This document shows positions 1 to 8,200 of a DNA stretch of 64,000 nt, piece by piece. The stretch lies in contig NZ_JAVRHT010000011.1 in the NCBI RefSeq assembly GCF_031846415.1, forward strand, positions 1 through 64,000. The letters run 5' to 3'. The notes under the pieces were generated by a model that was not told the origin of the DNA, made no database searches, and saw only the letters and a list, made by a program, of their open reading frames with translations. Origin of the DNA: Rubrivirga litoralis (GTDB lineage: Bacteria > Bacteroidota > Rhodothermia > Rhodothermales > Rubricoccaceae). A program made the translations under genes and the position numbers. How positions within the stretch are numbered: the stretch's first letter is position 1; each line of letters opens with the position of its first letter.

Positions 1-1
1 T

Positions 2-382
2 CTGGACGCCGAGACGGACCGGGCGGCGTACGAGGAGGCCCTTCGGGAGGCCGAGTCCATCATTCGGGCGGCGACGCCGGTTGACCAGGGCTCTCCTAAC
101 TCCAAGTCCGTGCGGGGCCGGAAGTCTGGCCGCCGTGCGTACGTCTCCAAGCCTTCCCCTTCCGCGTCGGGGTTCTGCATCCGGTGTGGGACGGGGACTG
201 ACTATGACACGGCGAAGCCGTACTGCGGGAAATGCTTTCGCCAGTGGCTCCGGTTCAAAAGCCCCGCATACGCGGACGACCGCTGCCACGGGTGTGGGGC
301 AGAGAACGAGAAGGCGTTCTCGCTAGAGAAGCCGGAATGCTACCCCTGCTATAAGCGGAACGCGAAGGCTGCTATGGCTTGA
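2..382 (+). CDS. C-terminal part of phospholipase D-like protein with zinc ribbon (partial)
   Basis: The frame is open from the left edge, so only the last 126 residues are visible. They hold a double zinc ribbon with CIRCG, YCGKC, CHGCG and CYPCY pairs and the conserved W and KP positions between them. This tail is known to me from the C-terminus of phospholipase D-like phosphodiesterases found in mobile and restriction loci. The catalytic HKD part would lie outside the window, so the enzyme assignment rests on the tail alone. It is the only rightward gene at this end of the element and faces the leftward membrane-protein gene, with a small hairpin in the 47-base gap. Confidence 0.6.
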   Translation: MDAETDRAAYEEALREAESIIRAATPVDQGSPNSKSVRGRKSGRRAYVSKPSPSASGFCIRCGTGTDYDTAKPYCGKCFRQWLRFKSPAYADDRCHGCGAENEKAFSLEKPECYPCYKRNAKAAMA

Positions 383-397
383 CGGTATCTGACGAGC

Positions 398-411
398 CAC
401 AGGGTTCTGTG
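398..411. repeat. Short palindrome CACAG-GGTT-CTGTG
   Basis: This is the first of six related 4-6 bp stems with a 4-nt loop in the element. It lies between two convergent genes, so here it could act as a weak two-way terminator, but it lacks a T run. Confidence 0.6.
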
Positions 412-429
412 AGGAACGGCTAGCGCCCC

Positions 430-990
430 TCATTTCCCGTCCGGCTCCGGCGGTTGAACGTGGAGCCTTAGGAGTTCTGCGACTCGTTTGACGACCATGA
501 TGAGGCTCAACACGAAGTGGATGAGCCCGGTGAAAAGCACCGCCCTCAGGGTGAGGTCTAGCCAGTAAAGCCCGGTGGCTACCGAGTTGTCCCCTTCCCC
601 CACCCTGGTGTCGGTCACAAGCAGGAGCACTGAGAGGACGATGAGGCCAACGCCGACGATAATGCAGTAGGCGATGTTAGCCTGCGACTGCTGTACCAGT
701 CTTCCCTGATCCCTTGGGTATTTGTACCGCTCGGGCTCCTTCGCCATATTGAACATCACGACGAGCATGTTCAATAGGAGACCCGAAAAAATCGAGAGTG
801 CTGTTACCGTAGTCTGAAGTGCTGGTGTGTTGAGGTCTACCAGGAATGCGAACGCAACCCCTGAGACCAGCGGGAATCCGTAAAACAGGAGCCGGTCACG
901 CCCTAAAACGCGACCATCTCGCTCAGATACGAGCGTTGCGTGGTGTGCCCTGATCAGAGCCGACACGTCGATCTTCTCGATGATCCACAT
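430..990 (-). CDS. Four-helix membrane protein, unknown
   Basis: The protein has 186 residues with four clear hydrophobic segments at about 34-53, 60-83, 105-127 and 140-166, short polar ends and a basic loop between helices 2 and 3 (KEPERYKYPRDQGR). I recognise no family. It sits 57 bases downstream of the 311-residue gene in the same direction, so the two are probably one unit. A small four-helix protein paired with a cytosolic partner of about 310 residues is the layout of some two-gene phage-defence systems, for example Kiwa. Likeness in layout is all I can claim, since no sequence relation to KwaA or KwaB is visible to me. Confidence 0.6.
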   Translation of the reverse strand: MWIIEKIDVSALIRAHHATLVSERDGRVLGRDRLLFYGFPLVSGVAFAFLVDLNTPALQTTVTALSIFSGLLLNMLVVMFNMAKEPERYKYPRDQGRLVQQSQANIAYCIIVGVGLIVLSVLLLVTDTRVGEGDNSVATGLYWLDLTLRAVLFTGLIHFVLSLIMVVKRVAELLRLHVQPPEPDGK

Positions 991-1047
991 GGAGTCGCTG
1001 AGGGCTAAGAAGGGGAGGGGAAGCCTACGACAACCGAGGCGCCCATC

Positions 1048-1983
1048 CTACTGGGGGATTTCGAGGTCTTCGTAGATGTCGTCAGCGAGGGAGCGGGCGG
1101 CGGCAAGGAGGTCTCCGGTGTCGGCGTGCCCGTCCTTCCCCTCGCTCACGTCTTTAGAGACATCCCAGTATGCGTTGACGCTGCGACGACCATCTGTCAG
1201 CCTCATCACGCGCTCTCGCCCGCCGAGCTTGATCTTCACGCTTGCTACGTCTGCTTCGACGGTTTCGATTGAGACGAGTTCGGAGACAGGGCGACCGCCC
1301 ATGACCTTGTTGATCCGGTCCTTCATCGGGAGCAGCTTGCCTTTCTTAGCCTTGACGATGACTTGGACCTCTTGAATGTCGTCCTCGTAGCCTCGAAGTC
1401 CGAACTTGCTAGCGAGATCAGCGGGGACCTTGTGTTGCGTCACCCGGAGGTTGCGCACTCCAGCGGTGATCGCCTTCTCGATGAGGCGTTCTGGCACCTC
1501 TTGGCCGTAACGGAGAGTGAGGTCTCGCCCGTTCCGGTTCATGAACCAGTCCTGGAATAGCCGGATGAACGTGGACTTGATTCCTCGCCCACCGATTCGC
1601 TGGAGGATCATCAAGCCGTGAGCTACATCCTCATGAAAGTCGAAGTAGAAGAAGAAAGGCTCTTCTCTCGCATGGTCCTTCGTCTGTTTGAAATCTACTG
1701 TCCTCGCTTGTACATGTGTAATATCATACTCTGCTCCATACTGTGCGTACTGAACCACACCGTATGTAATATGTCGCTTACCTACTTTGGTCACCGTGTG
1801 GGAGCCGGTGTAGAACACTTCTTTTGTTCCTGGAACTGAAGGCTGACCAGCGGTTGCCTTTAGGAATACGTCGATCTCACCCGGAAGGCTTCGGCCGTTC
1901 TTGAAGTCAAACGGGTTTAGGGGCGTGCGGCCATGTTTCTTATAGACCCGGATCGAGTAGGTAGCCAGTACTGCTGGTGACAT
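1048..1983 (-). CDS. Unrecognised 311-residue protein, candidate defence partner
   Basis: The frame opens at 2034, but the ATG at 1983 (MSPAVLATYSIRVYKKHG) gives a more natural start, because the 17 residues before it look non-conserved. The protein is mixed alpha/beta, with a hydrophobic FFFYFDFHED stretch and an LILQRIGGRGIKSTF-like core near residues 125-150, and a charged, acidic C-terminus. I do not recognise it. The middle of the gene (about 1618-1840) is far richer in A+T than anything nearby, with codons such as ATA and TTA that are rare here, which suggests recent transfer. The four-helix membrane protein follows it, and two small palindromes (2058 and 2114) lie just upstream and may be operators. 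Confidence 0.6.
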   Translation of the reverse strand: MSPAVLATYSIRVYKKHGRTPLNPFDFKNGRSLPGEIDVFLKATAGQPSVPGTKEVFYTGSHTVTKVGKRHITYGVVQYAQYGAEYDITHVQARTVDFKQTKDHAREEPFFFYFDFHEDVAHGLMILQRIGGRGIKSTFIRLFQDWFMNRNGRDLTLRYGQEVPERLIEKAITAGVRNLRVTQHKVPADLASKFGLRGYEDDIQEVQVIVKAKKGKLLPMKDRINKVMGGRPVSELVSIETVEADVASVKIKLGGRERVMRLTDGRRSVNAYWDVSKDVSEGKDGHADTGDLLAAARSLADDIYEDLEIPQ

Positions 1984-2057
1984 TGCCTGTGAGCGAGTGA
2001 GCCTCCCAACATACCCGCACGGGTCGGCTCGCACTAGCCGCGAGAGAGGCGACGCTC

Positions 2058-2069
2058 ACAGAGCCCTGT
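2058..2069. repeat. Short palindrome ACAG-AGCC-CTGT
   Basis: This is the second of the element's palindromes. It lies upstream of the leftward 311-residue gene and downstream of the 393-residue gene, so an operator or an end-of-transcript role is equally open. Confidence 0.55.
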
Positions 2070-2113
2070 AACTACGGGACGGCTTCCACCGCCCCAAACC
2101 CGCTCACCGCGAG

Positions 2114-2129
2114 CTACAGGGTCCTGTAG
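2114..2129. repeat. Short palindrome CTACAG-GGTC-CTGTAG
   Basis: A perfect 6-bp stem with a 4-nt loop, six bases beyond the stop of the 393-residue gene and 45 bases from the previous palindrome. The pair flanks the presumed promoter area of the 311-residue gene. Confidence 0.6.
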
Positions 2130-2135
2130 GGATAG

Positions 2136-3317
2136 CTATTGGGCCACTCGGGCGTCTTCCCGTACCCGAGCGGAGAACCGCAGGAGGTTCGACACAGCGA
2201 GATCAGCCCGGCTCGCCTCCGGCCTCGGCTCATACCTGTTTCCCTCGGCGTCCAGCCCCTTCCCCCCGGTGACAGCCTGGACGATGGGGTCCCCCGTAAC
2301 GACGGAGGCCGTACACCCGGCCTCGCGGAGGAGCACCCTTGCCCCCTCCGCCTTCCCCAGGCCGACGCCCACGAGCAGGACGTGCAAGGGCCGCCCCGCC
2401 CCGCTCAGGATCTCGATCAGGCCGCCCAAGTGGCGCCTGTAGTCGTCGCCGTCCATCGGGGTCCGGGAGAAGTCCCGCGTGACGCAGTGGACGTTCGGGT
2501 TCGCCCTCAGCCACCTCGCCCACGTCTCCCGGTGGTGGGCCGTCAGGTCGTAGAGGTTCGGGATCGGGACGAGCGAGACCCCGGCGGCTTCGGCAACGCA
2601 CCTGTGGTGGCGGCGGAACATGACCGCCGTGTGAGCGGCCTGGACGGGCCGGAGGTCCTGCACGACCCGGCCGTCCCCCAAGAGTCTGTCGGCCTCTTTG
2701 ATCTGTTCGTAGACCGAGAACGTGGGGCCGGTACAGGCGACGAACCCGATGTCGGCCAAGTGCCGGAGGAGCCGGGGCCGGTCGGCCCCCCAGAACCCCT
2801 CTAGCAGGTCGTCTTTCCCGTTCAGGACCGCCAGCAGGTTGGCCTTCTCGCTGACGCCGAGGAACGACCGGACACCCCGCCCGGACCGGAAGGGGTCGCG
2901 GAGCGTGACGGTGCCGTCCTCGCGGAGATGGAAGAGCGTCTTCAGGTCTACGCCCACCCACTCGAACCCGGCGGCGTGCCCTCCTGCCGGTAGCTCGTGC
3001 GTGCGGAGCGGGACGAACGCAGGGATGGACCCGAACGCTCTCGGCTGGAAGACCCGGACATCCCCGAGGCCGATCCCGGCCCCCATGTGGCCCGCGAAGG
3101 TGTCGGCGTGTACGCCTTCCCTCTCTGTCGTCCGGTCCCGGCAGACGAGAGCGCACCGCTCGCACCTGTGCCGACGGTCCGCCGAGACCCACGTGCAACG
3201 GCACGGGGCCGTCTCGTGCCCGAGGCAGTCCCCCGACTGGTGGGCCTCACACTCGGGGCACCCGGCTTCCCAGATGCCGACCTGGCGGGCGGGGATGATG
3301 GGGAGGCTCGTGAGCAT
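2136..3317 (-). CDS. 393-residue protein with N-terminal zinc-binding cysteines, probable barrel fold
   Basis: The first 60 residues carry three cysteine pairs (CPEC, CRC, CERC) plus further single Cys and His, consistent with a zinc ribbon. The rest reads as alternating strands and helices with strand-like runs such as LVPIPNLYD, VHCVTRDFSR and LHVLLVGVG, which suggests an alpha/beta barrel. DUF4417-like proteins and tRNA-guanine-transglycosylase-like enzymes have this feel, but I see no diagnostic catalytic motif and no 7-deazaguanine synthesis genes nearby, so I leave the function open. It follows the 110-residue gene by 25 bases in the same direction and probably shares its transcript. 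Confidence 0.6.
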   Translation of the reverse strand: MLTSLPIIPARQVGIWEAGCPECEAHQSGDCLGHETAPCRCTWVSADRRHRCERCALVCRDRTTEREGVHADTFAGHMGAGIGLGDVRVFQPRAFGSIPAFVPLRTHELPAGGHAAGFEWVGVDLKTLFHLREDGTVTLRDPFRSGRGVRSFLGVSEKANLLAVLNGKDDLLEGFWGADRPRLLRHLADIGFVACTGPTFSVYEQIKEADRLLGDGRVVQDLRPVQAAHTAVMFRRHHRCVAEAAGVSLVPIPNLYDLTAHHRETWARWLRANPNVHCVTRDFSRTPMDGDDYRRHLGGLIEILSGAGRPLHVLLVGVGLGKAEGARVLLREAGCTASVVTGDPIVQAVTGGKGLDAEGNRYEPRPEASRADLAVSNLLRFSARVREDARVAQ

Positions 3318-3342
3318 GGTCTCGTGGGCCTCCCCGGTGGGG

Positions 3343-3675
3343 TCACTTCGTCAACTGGACGACGGCCCAGGGTCCCGCCGGGCTCACGCTGTAGACCGAG
3401 CCCCGTGTGTAGCCGCCCCGGCGGACAGCCTCGGCATCGTCGGGCGAGAAGTCCCCGAGTCTCCGGGACGAGACGAACGCGGAGCCGCCCCGGACGGAGA
3501 CCGACGCGCCCCGCCCCACGGACCCGGCCACGTCGGCATCGACGTTGACCAGTTCGACCGTGAGAGAGTCGTCGGGTGGGGCGTCGTCCTTGACCGGGAG
3601 GCCTCCCCCGCCCGCCCCGCTGAGTTGTGCCACTTCCGGCTTGCCCCCGTCGTTGGCGCGTGCGCTACCTCCCAT
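3343..3675 (-). CDS. 110-residue hypothetical protein
   Basis: I chose the ATG at 3675 (MGGSARANDGGKPEV). The frame is open far upstream only because the GC-rich opposite strand lacks stops. The second half is rich in Val and Gly with predicted strands and ends in VQLTK. No family is recognised. It is placed 25 bases before the 393-residue gene and 80 bases after the Abi_C gene in one leftward run, so it may be a small partner or regulator of either. Confidence 0.45.
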   Translation of the reverse strand: MGGSARANDGGKPEVAQLSGAGGGGLPVKDDAPPDDSLTVELVNVDADVAGSVGRGASVSVRGGSAFVSSRRLGDFSPDDAEAVRRGGYTRGSVYSVSPAGPWAVVQLTK

Positions 3676-3755
3676 GTCTCTGCGTGCTGGTGGAACAAGA
3701 GGGGCGGGGTGGGCCGCCTTCGCAGAATCTAGGCAGTTGGAGAGACAGCAGGTTG

Positions 3756-4508
3756 TCACACGCCTTTGCGGGCCTCCCACGTGTCCACGAAGAACGCGGC
3801 GACGGAACCGGCGAGGTCCACAGCGAGGCGGGCATGGCGGGGGGCAGGCTTGATAGCCCGAGTCGGCTTCCCGTGGGCGTCGCTGAGCCCGTTGCGGAGG
3901 GCGGCGAGACCGCCGACGACGGTGTAGCAGCCGCTGAGGATCTGCTTGAACACAGGCTCCTGGTGCTGTTCCGGGGCGAGGTTCAGTTCCTTGCCCGTCG
4001 CCTTGCAGAGGTCCGATAGGCTCGCGTCCGTTTTGTAGACGACGCCCTCTGCGTCGAGGACGTGCTTGCAAACGGTCTCCAGCAGGGCGCGGGCCGACGT
4101 GATGGCCCCTTCCGGGTCTTCGTGGCGACGGCTCAGGGCCTTGTCCCACGCCTCGCGCACGTGCTCGGCGTCGAGCTTCTGGAGGGAGGCGGAGACGGGA
4201 GCGTCGGCGGGGGAGGTCGGCGTCCCCTCTAGCCTGTCGATCAGCGGGCGAAACGCGCCCCACAGGTAGTCCCGCCGCCCCTGATACGTCCCGTCTTCCC
4301 GCTTGACGTGATCCCAAAACTGGGGGAGGCTCCGGCACGTCTTGACGAACCGGGGCAGGTCCGGTCGGATGGTCGGCTCGTTGAGGATCGCTCGGCGTTG
4401 CGAGTCGTACAGGTCGCTGGCCTCCTCATCTCTGGAACCGCCAGTGGCGATGTCCACGACAAAGTTTTGGAAGGCCTCCACACGGACGAGGAGTTGATCG
4501 TCAGTCAC
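3756..4508 (-). CDS. Abortive infection family protein (Abi_C domain)
   Basis: The protein has 250 residues. The C-terminal half (about 130-235) matches the Abi_C domain pattern: a SARALLETVCKHVLD helix, a spacer ending in DLCKATGKELNL, and then GGLAALRNGLSDAHG, where the RN...DAHG signature is typical. The first 120 residues are a less conserved helical part. Abi_C proteins occur in phage-exclusion loci; their biochemical action is not established. The start is GTG at 4508, and a palindrome (4506-4519) overlaps that codon, so translation or transcription may be controlled there. The gene lies between the terminator at 4533 and the 110-residue gene. Confidence 0.8.
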   Translation of the reverse strand: MTDDQLLVRVEAFQNFVVDIATGGSRDEEASDLYDSQRRAILNEPTIRPDLPRFVKTCRSLPQFWDHVKREDGTYQGRRDYLWGAFRPLIDRLEGTPTSPADAPVSASLQKLDAEHVREAWDKALSRRHEDPEGAITSARALLETVCKHVLDAEGVVYKTDASLSDLCKATGKELNLAPEQHQEPVFKQILSGCYTVVGGLAALRNGLSDAHGKPTRAIKPAPRHARLAVDLAGSVAAFFVDTWEARKGV

Positions 4509-4519
4509 AGGATTCTGTG
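4506..4519. promoter_or_regulatory. Palindrome CACAG-GATT-CTGTG over the abi start codon
   Basis: This is the fourth palindrome of the element set. It includes the GTG start codon of the Abi_C gene on the minus strand. A protein bound here, or a hairpin in the mRNA, would block the start. The role is inferred from position only. Confidence 0.5.
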
Positions 4520-4532
4520 GGGGAGCCCGGAG

Positions 4533-4566
4533 AAAAAAAGCCCGCCCCTCCCGAGGGAAGGGCGGA
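4533..4566 (-). terminator. Rho-independent terminator after the DUF2188 gene
   Basis: Read on the minus strand there is a GC-rich stem (CCGCCCTTCCC against GGGAGGGGCGGG) followed directly by seven T. It ends the short transcript of the 42-residue and DUF2188 genes, so the Abi_C gene beyond it needs its own promoter within about 25 bases. Confidence 0.85.
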
Positions 4567-4598
4567 CCGTTGCCAGCGGGCGGGTTGTAGGTCAGTCC

Positions 4599-4820
4599 CT
4601 ACCCCTTGGGCGGGTGGGGGTCGTTGCCGAAGGAGTCGCGTGCGCGAATCTGCCCTTGGCGGTTGTGGATGAGCATCTCGCTCTGCTGGTTCTGGGCGAT
4701 CTGCCTCGCGGCGTTGATGGCCTCACCCTGCGTCGCGTGATGCGAAGTGTCGCGGGAGTTGCCCGCTCCACGGACGGCCCAGCCGTCGGACCGCTTGACT
4801 ACGTGTTGGTTCTTACCCAT
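4599..4820 (-). CDS. DUF2188 family protein
   Basis: The protein has 73 residues. The DUF2188 pattern is complete: HVV..SDGWAVRGAGNSR, a middle helix with the EAINAARQIAQNQ signature, then MLIHNRQGQIRARDSFGNDP at the end. The family is small, widespread and of unknown function, often on plasmids and genomic islands. A purine-rich AGGGGCAGAG precedes the ATG at 4820. It lies 80 bases after the 42-residue gene and before a strong terminator. Confidence 0.85.
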   Translation of the reverse strand: MGKNQHVVKRSDGWAVRGAGNSRDTSHHATQGEAINAARQIAQNQQSEMLIHNRQGQIRARDSFGNDPHPPKG

Positions 4821-4900
4821 TTTCTCTGCCCCTTCGGGCTGGCTTGAAGGAATCGTAAGGCTCTGGCGTGCCCATGCTTGGTGGCTGGCACGGCAGGGCC

Positions 4901-5029
4901 TTACTTGGTTTTCCGCTTCGTGACCTTGACGGTCTCGGTAACGGTCGTCTTCGGGCTCCGCTGGACCTTCCGCTTCGTGACGAAGCGTCCGGTACCGGCG
5001 TCGCGGTGAACCTTTCTGGTTTTAGCCAT
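4901..5029 (-). CDS. 42-residue basic protein
   Basis: A short gene with ATG at 5029 and TAA at 4901-4903. The product reads MAKTRKVHRDAGTGRFVTK at its start and ends in TVTETVKVTKRKTK, so it is strongly basic with a RDAGTGRFV box. Proteins of this kind are common on mobile elements and are sometimes mislabelled multidrug transporters; no membrane segment is present and the function is unknown. It is the gene nearest to the DnaA-box region at 5101. Confidence 0.75.
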   Translation of the reverse strand: MAKTRKVHRDAGTGRFVTKRKVQRSPKTTVTETVKVTKRKTK

Positions 5030-5100
5030 TGGATTCGCGGATGTGCCCGCTAGCACTCCCCACATTAGAGCGCTAAGGGACTGGGGTGCAAGGCCGGTCC

Positions 5101-5222
5101 GTCCACGGGTTATCCACAGCGTGGACAGAGAGCTATGCCTCCGGTGACAACCGTAATGTCACCCTTCTAGGCCTGGCTGCATTCTAGGCCTAGAGTGGAG
5201 GCCTCGCTTCGAGATCAGGCCT
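5101..5222. other. Origin-like region: DnaA box in an inverted repeat plus four AGGCCT repeats
   Basis: A perfect DnaA box TTATCCACA lies at 5110-5118, framed by GTCCAC (5101-5106) and GTGGAC (5121-5126). Then comes GGTGAC...GTCACC (5143-5163), and then four AGGCCT palindromes at 5169, 5186, 5199 and 5217, three of them in a CTAGGCCT or AGGCCTAG context. The stretch from 5030 to 5228 contains no gene. Iterons beside a DnaA box are typical of plasmid origins, and the element encodes a polymerase-like protein, so an origin is plausible. An operator region is the alternative. Confidence 0.45.
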
Positions 5223-5228
5223 AGCCGC

Positions 5229-5244
5229 CCACAGCATCCTGTGG
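5229..5244. repeat. Palindrome CCACAG-CATC-CTGTGG at the end of the restriction gene
   Basis: The best member of the palindrome set, with a perfect 6-bp stem and a 4-nt loop. It abuts the TAG of the restriction-modification gene (5245-5247). There is no T run, so it would be a weak intrinsic terminator; a bound protein is the other option. Confidence 0.65.
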
Positions 5245-8200
5245 CTACGGAGCCGCTTCAACAGCCGTTATTTCGGCCGGTGTCAGGCTGTAGACCTCGT
5301 AGACGAGTCGGTCCGCCTGCTTGTCAAGCGTCGTGATCTGGCGCGTGTAGAGCGTCTTGTCGCTCGCCGTCTGGACCGACTGGAGCCGGCCGTGCAAGGC
5401 CTGGAGCTGTTCCGCGATCCCGGCCAGTTGCGCCCGCCTCGGGTCGTCCGGCCCCGGGTCCACGATGGGCAAGGCCTCCATGTACTGGCTGAAGAGTCGG
5501 TACCGGAACCGGCCGTCCCGGACCCCGAATGGTATCGAGAGGTTGCCGATGCAAAACCACGCCAGTTTGCTGTTGAGGATGCCGAGGAGGTATGGATCTC
5601 CCGAGTCGAGGACGTATACCGTGTTCGTCCCGTAGACCCCGGACGTGTCGAGGTAGAACCGGGGGGCCTTCGCGATGTCCGGGTACATGATCTTGGGCCG
5701 CTCGAACACCCCGTAGTAGTCCACCGTGTCCTGGATCTCGAACCATCCGTAGGCCCCGGCCTTCCTCCCCGGCCACTTACCGTCCCTAGCTGTGTTCCAA
5801 TCTTTCGGGCGGGGCGCCAGCGTCTCCTTGTGCTCGGCCAAATAGGACTTGATCGCTGGGTAAGCGTCGATGTCGGTTCCCCGCCTCGTGAAGACGAGGT
5901 AGTTCGACATTGGGCGGAGGTGATATCTCCTCACGTCTTGGCCCCCGACGAACGGCTTCAACAGTTCGTCGCTCCGGGGGTCTTCGGAGACCATGCGGTC
6001 CCGGGTCTCGGGATCAACGACGAACACTTTGTTGGCGCCCGTGACGACGCCTCGGTAAATGCCGCTGACGTGCTCACCGAGTTTCACGCCCTGAGACCGG
6101 ATCGCGTCGAACGCCTCCATCTCGGGCTCGGGGCGGAGCGACCACCGGCCCGCGTGCTCGGGAGCGAACCGGCCGGACGGGACCTCGTGCCATTGGCCCT
6201 CCGTCAGGATCTGGAGGTCGGACGGGACGAGGGCCGGGACCTGGGCCACGTCCACGGTCTCCGGGGCCGCCCCGCCCTTCACCAAGACCGGCACCGTGAC
6301 GTAGGTGTCCTTCGCGTTCCTGAACACGGGGAGCCCGCCGAAGTCAAGCGCGTGGACGAGAGACGCCCGCTCCGACATCACCCGGCGGAGGGTCTGGGCG
6401 TAGTCGGAATACAGGATGCTGGACGAGACGATGACGCCGTAGACCCCACCGTCCCGGAGGAGGTCGAGGCTCCGCTCCACGAAGTAGACGAAGAGGTCCG
6501 CCGATCCTGAGAACGTGTCGTAGTGGGACTGGAAGTAGTCCTTCGACGCCTTCAGCGACTCGGCCCGGACGTACGGGGGGTTCCCCGTCACCACGTCGAA
6601 CCCGGGGCGGGGCCGGTCGAATACGGCCGGGAACTCGGCCTGCCAGTCGAAGGCGTTGACGGACCGGGCGGCGTCGGCGTCGAGCAGGGCCTCGGGCCGC
6701 CCGTCGTAGTAGTCCGGCCCGATGAGCGCGTTGCCCGCCTTGACGTTGTGAGAGAGATCGGGCAATACCCGCTCCTCCCCGAACAGGGCGAACTGGCGGA
6801 CGGTCTCGGCACTCTCGCCTTCCAGGACCTTCAGCAAAAGGGACAGCTTCGTGACCTCCACGGCCTGCCCGTCGAGGTCCACGCCGTACACCGAGTTCAG
6901 CAAGACCCGCTTCTTCTCGTCAGTCGTGAGGTGCCAAGTCCCGTCCTGGCCCTGGTAGACCCGGGCGGGCCGCTTCTTCGCCCAGGCCTCGGGGTCGTTC
7001 GCCCGGTAGTGCGCAAGGTGCCAGTCCAAGAGGTACTGATACGCCCCGATCAGGAACGTGCCCGACCCGCACGCCGGGTCCACGACGCGGACGGAGGCCA
7101 CCTGGTCCGGGCTCTTCCCCTCCAGGACCCGCCCCACCGTCTCTTTCACGATGTGGTCCACGACGTACGACGGCGTGTAGTAGACGCCGCCCACCTTCTT
7201 GACCTCGGGCTTCTGCTGGACCTCGGCCCGCCCCGTCTTGGTGAGGACGACCGCGGACCCCAGGAACTCCTCGTAGACCCGGCCCAGGATGTCGGCGGGC
7301 AGGACTGAAAACTCGTACGGGCTCTCGGGATAGTAGAGGCCCCGGATGATGTCGCGGAGCGGCTTGTCGTCTAGCTCCAGGCCTGGGGTGAGGTCGTCGG
7401 GGTGCTCCTCGCGGCCCTTTTCGTCTTGGAAGTGGAAGAGGCCGGAGTTGTACCGGGCGTCGGCGGCCCGGAAGCGTTCGACCAGTCGGCCGTAGACGCC
7501 TTTCCCCGTCGTCGCCTCGCGTAGCTCCCCGTACGGTTCGATCCCCCGGTCCTCTGCGATGCGGAGGAAGACAAGCCGGTCAATCGTCCGCTGGACGGCG
7601 AAGTTCAGGTCCCGCTCGGACAGGCCCGGGTTGCGGAGGGCCAGGTTCTTCGCCAGCCGCTCGCGCCACCCCTCGATCTCGCGGAGGAAGGCAGAGTCCA
7701 CTTCGGCTGTGCCCCGCTTCGCCTTGGCGGACTCGGCGTACTTGTCGAAGCTGCCCCGTAAGACGGCCTCCTTGGAAAAGAGCCCGGCGATCTCGTCCCA
7801 ACGCTCCAGGTACTCGGTGTGCGCGATGTAGAGGACCCGGGCCGTGCTCGCCCGGTCCCCCTTCTTCGGTTGGACGCGCCCGTCATAGACCGCCAGTTCC
7901 TCGAAGTCGGTGAGGATGGAGAGCGGGAGCTTCGCGCTCCAGGCGTACCGGCGGAGTTGGAAGGCGGGGTGGGGGTCCCCCTTGACGTTGACGCTCGGCT
8001 TCTTGGCCTCCAGGAAGAACTTCCTGACGCCCCCGACGCGGAACGAGTAGTCCGGGGCCTTGGTGGACCCTGCCACCTTGATGGCGTCCTCGTGCACCAC
8101 GTCTTTGTAGGCCTCGGCGTACCCGGCCGTGTTGTCCACGTCCCACCCGAGGGCCGTGTAGAACGGGTCCAGGAACTCCCGCCTCACTTGGGTCTCGTTG

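Noticed and set aside
430..1983. Identification as a Kiwa system
   Set aside because: Only the gene layout matches. I see no residues that link the proteins to KwaA or KwaB, so the name is not used.
2136..3317. Calling the 393-residue protein a DNA 7-deazaguanine transglycosylase
   Set aside because: No catalytic motif and no partner genes are visible; the fold is only guessed from the strand pattern.
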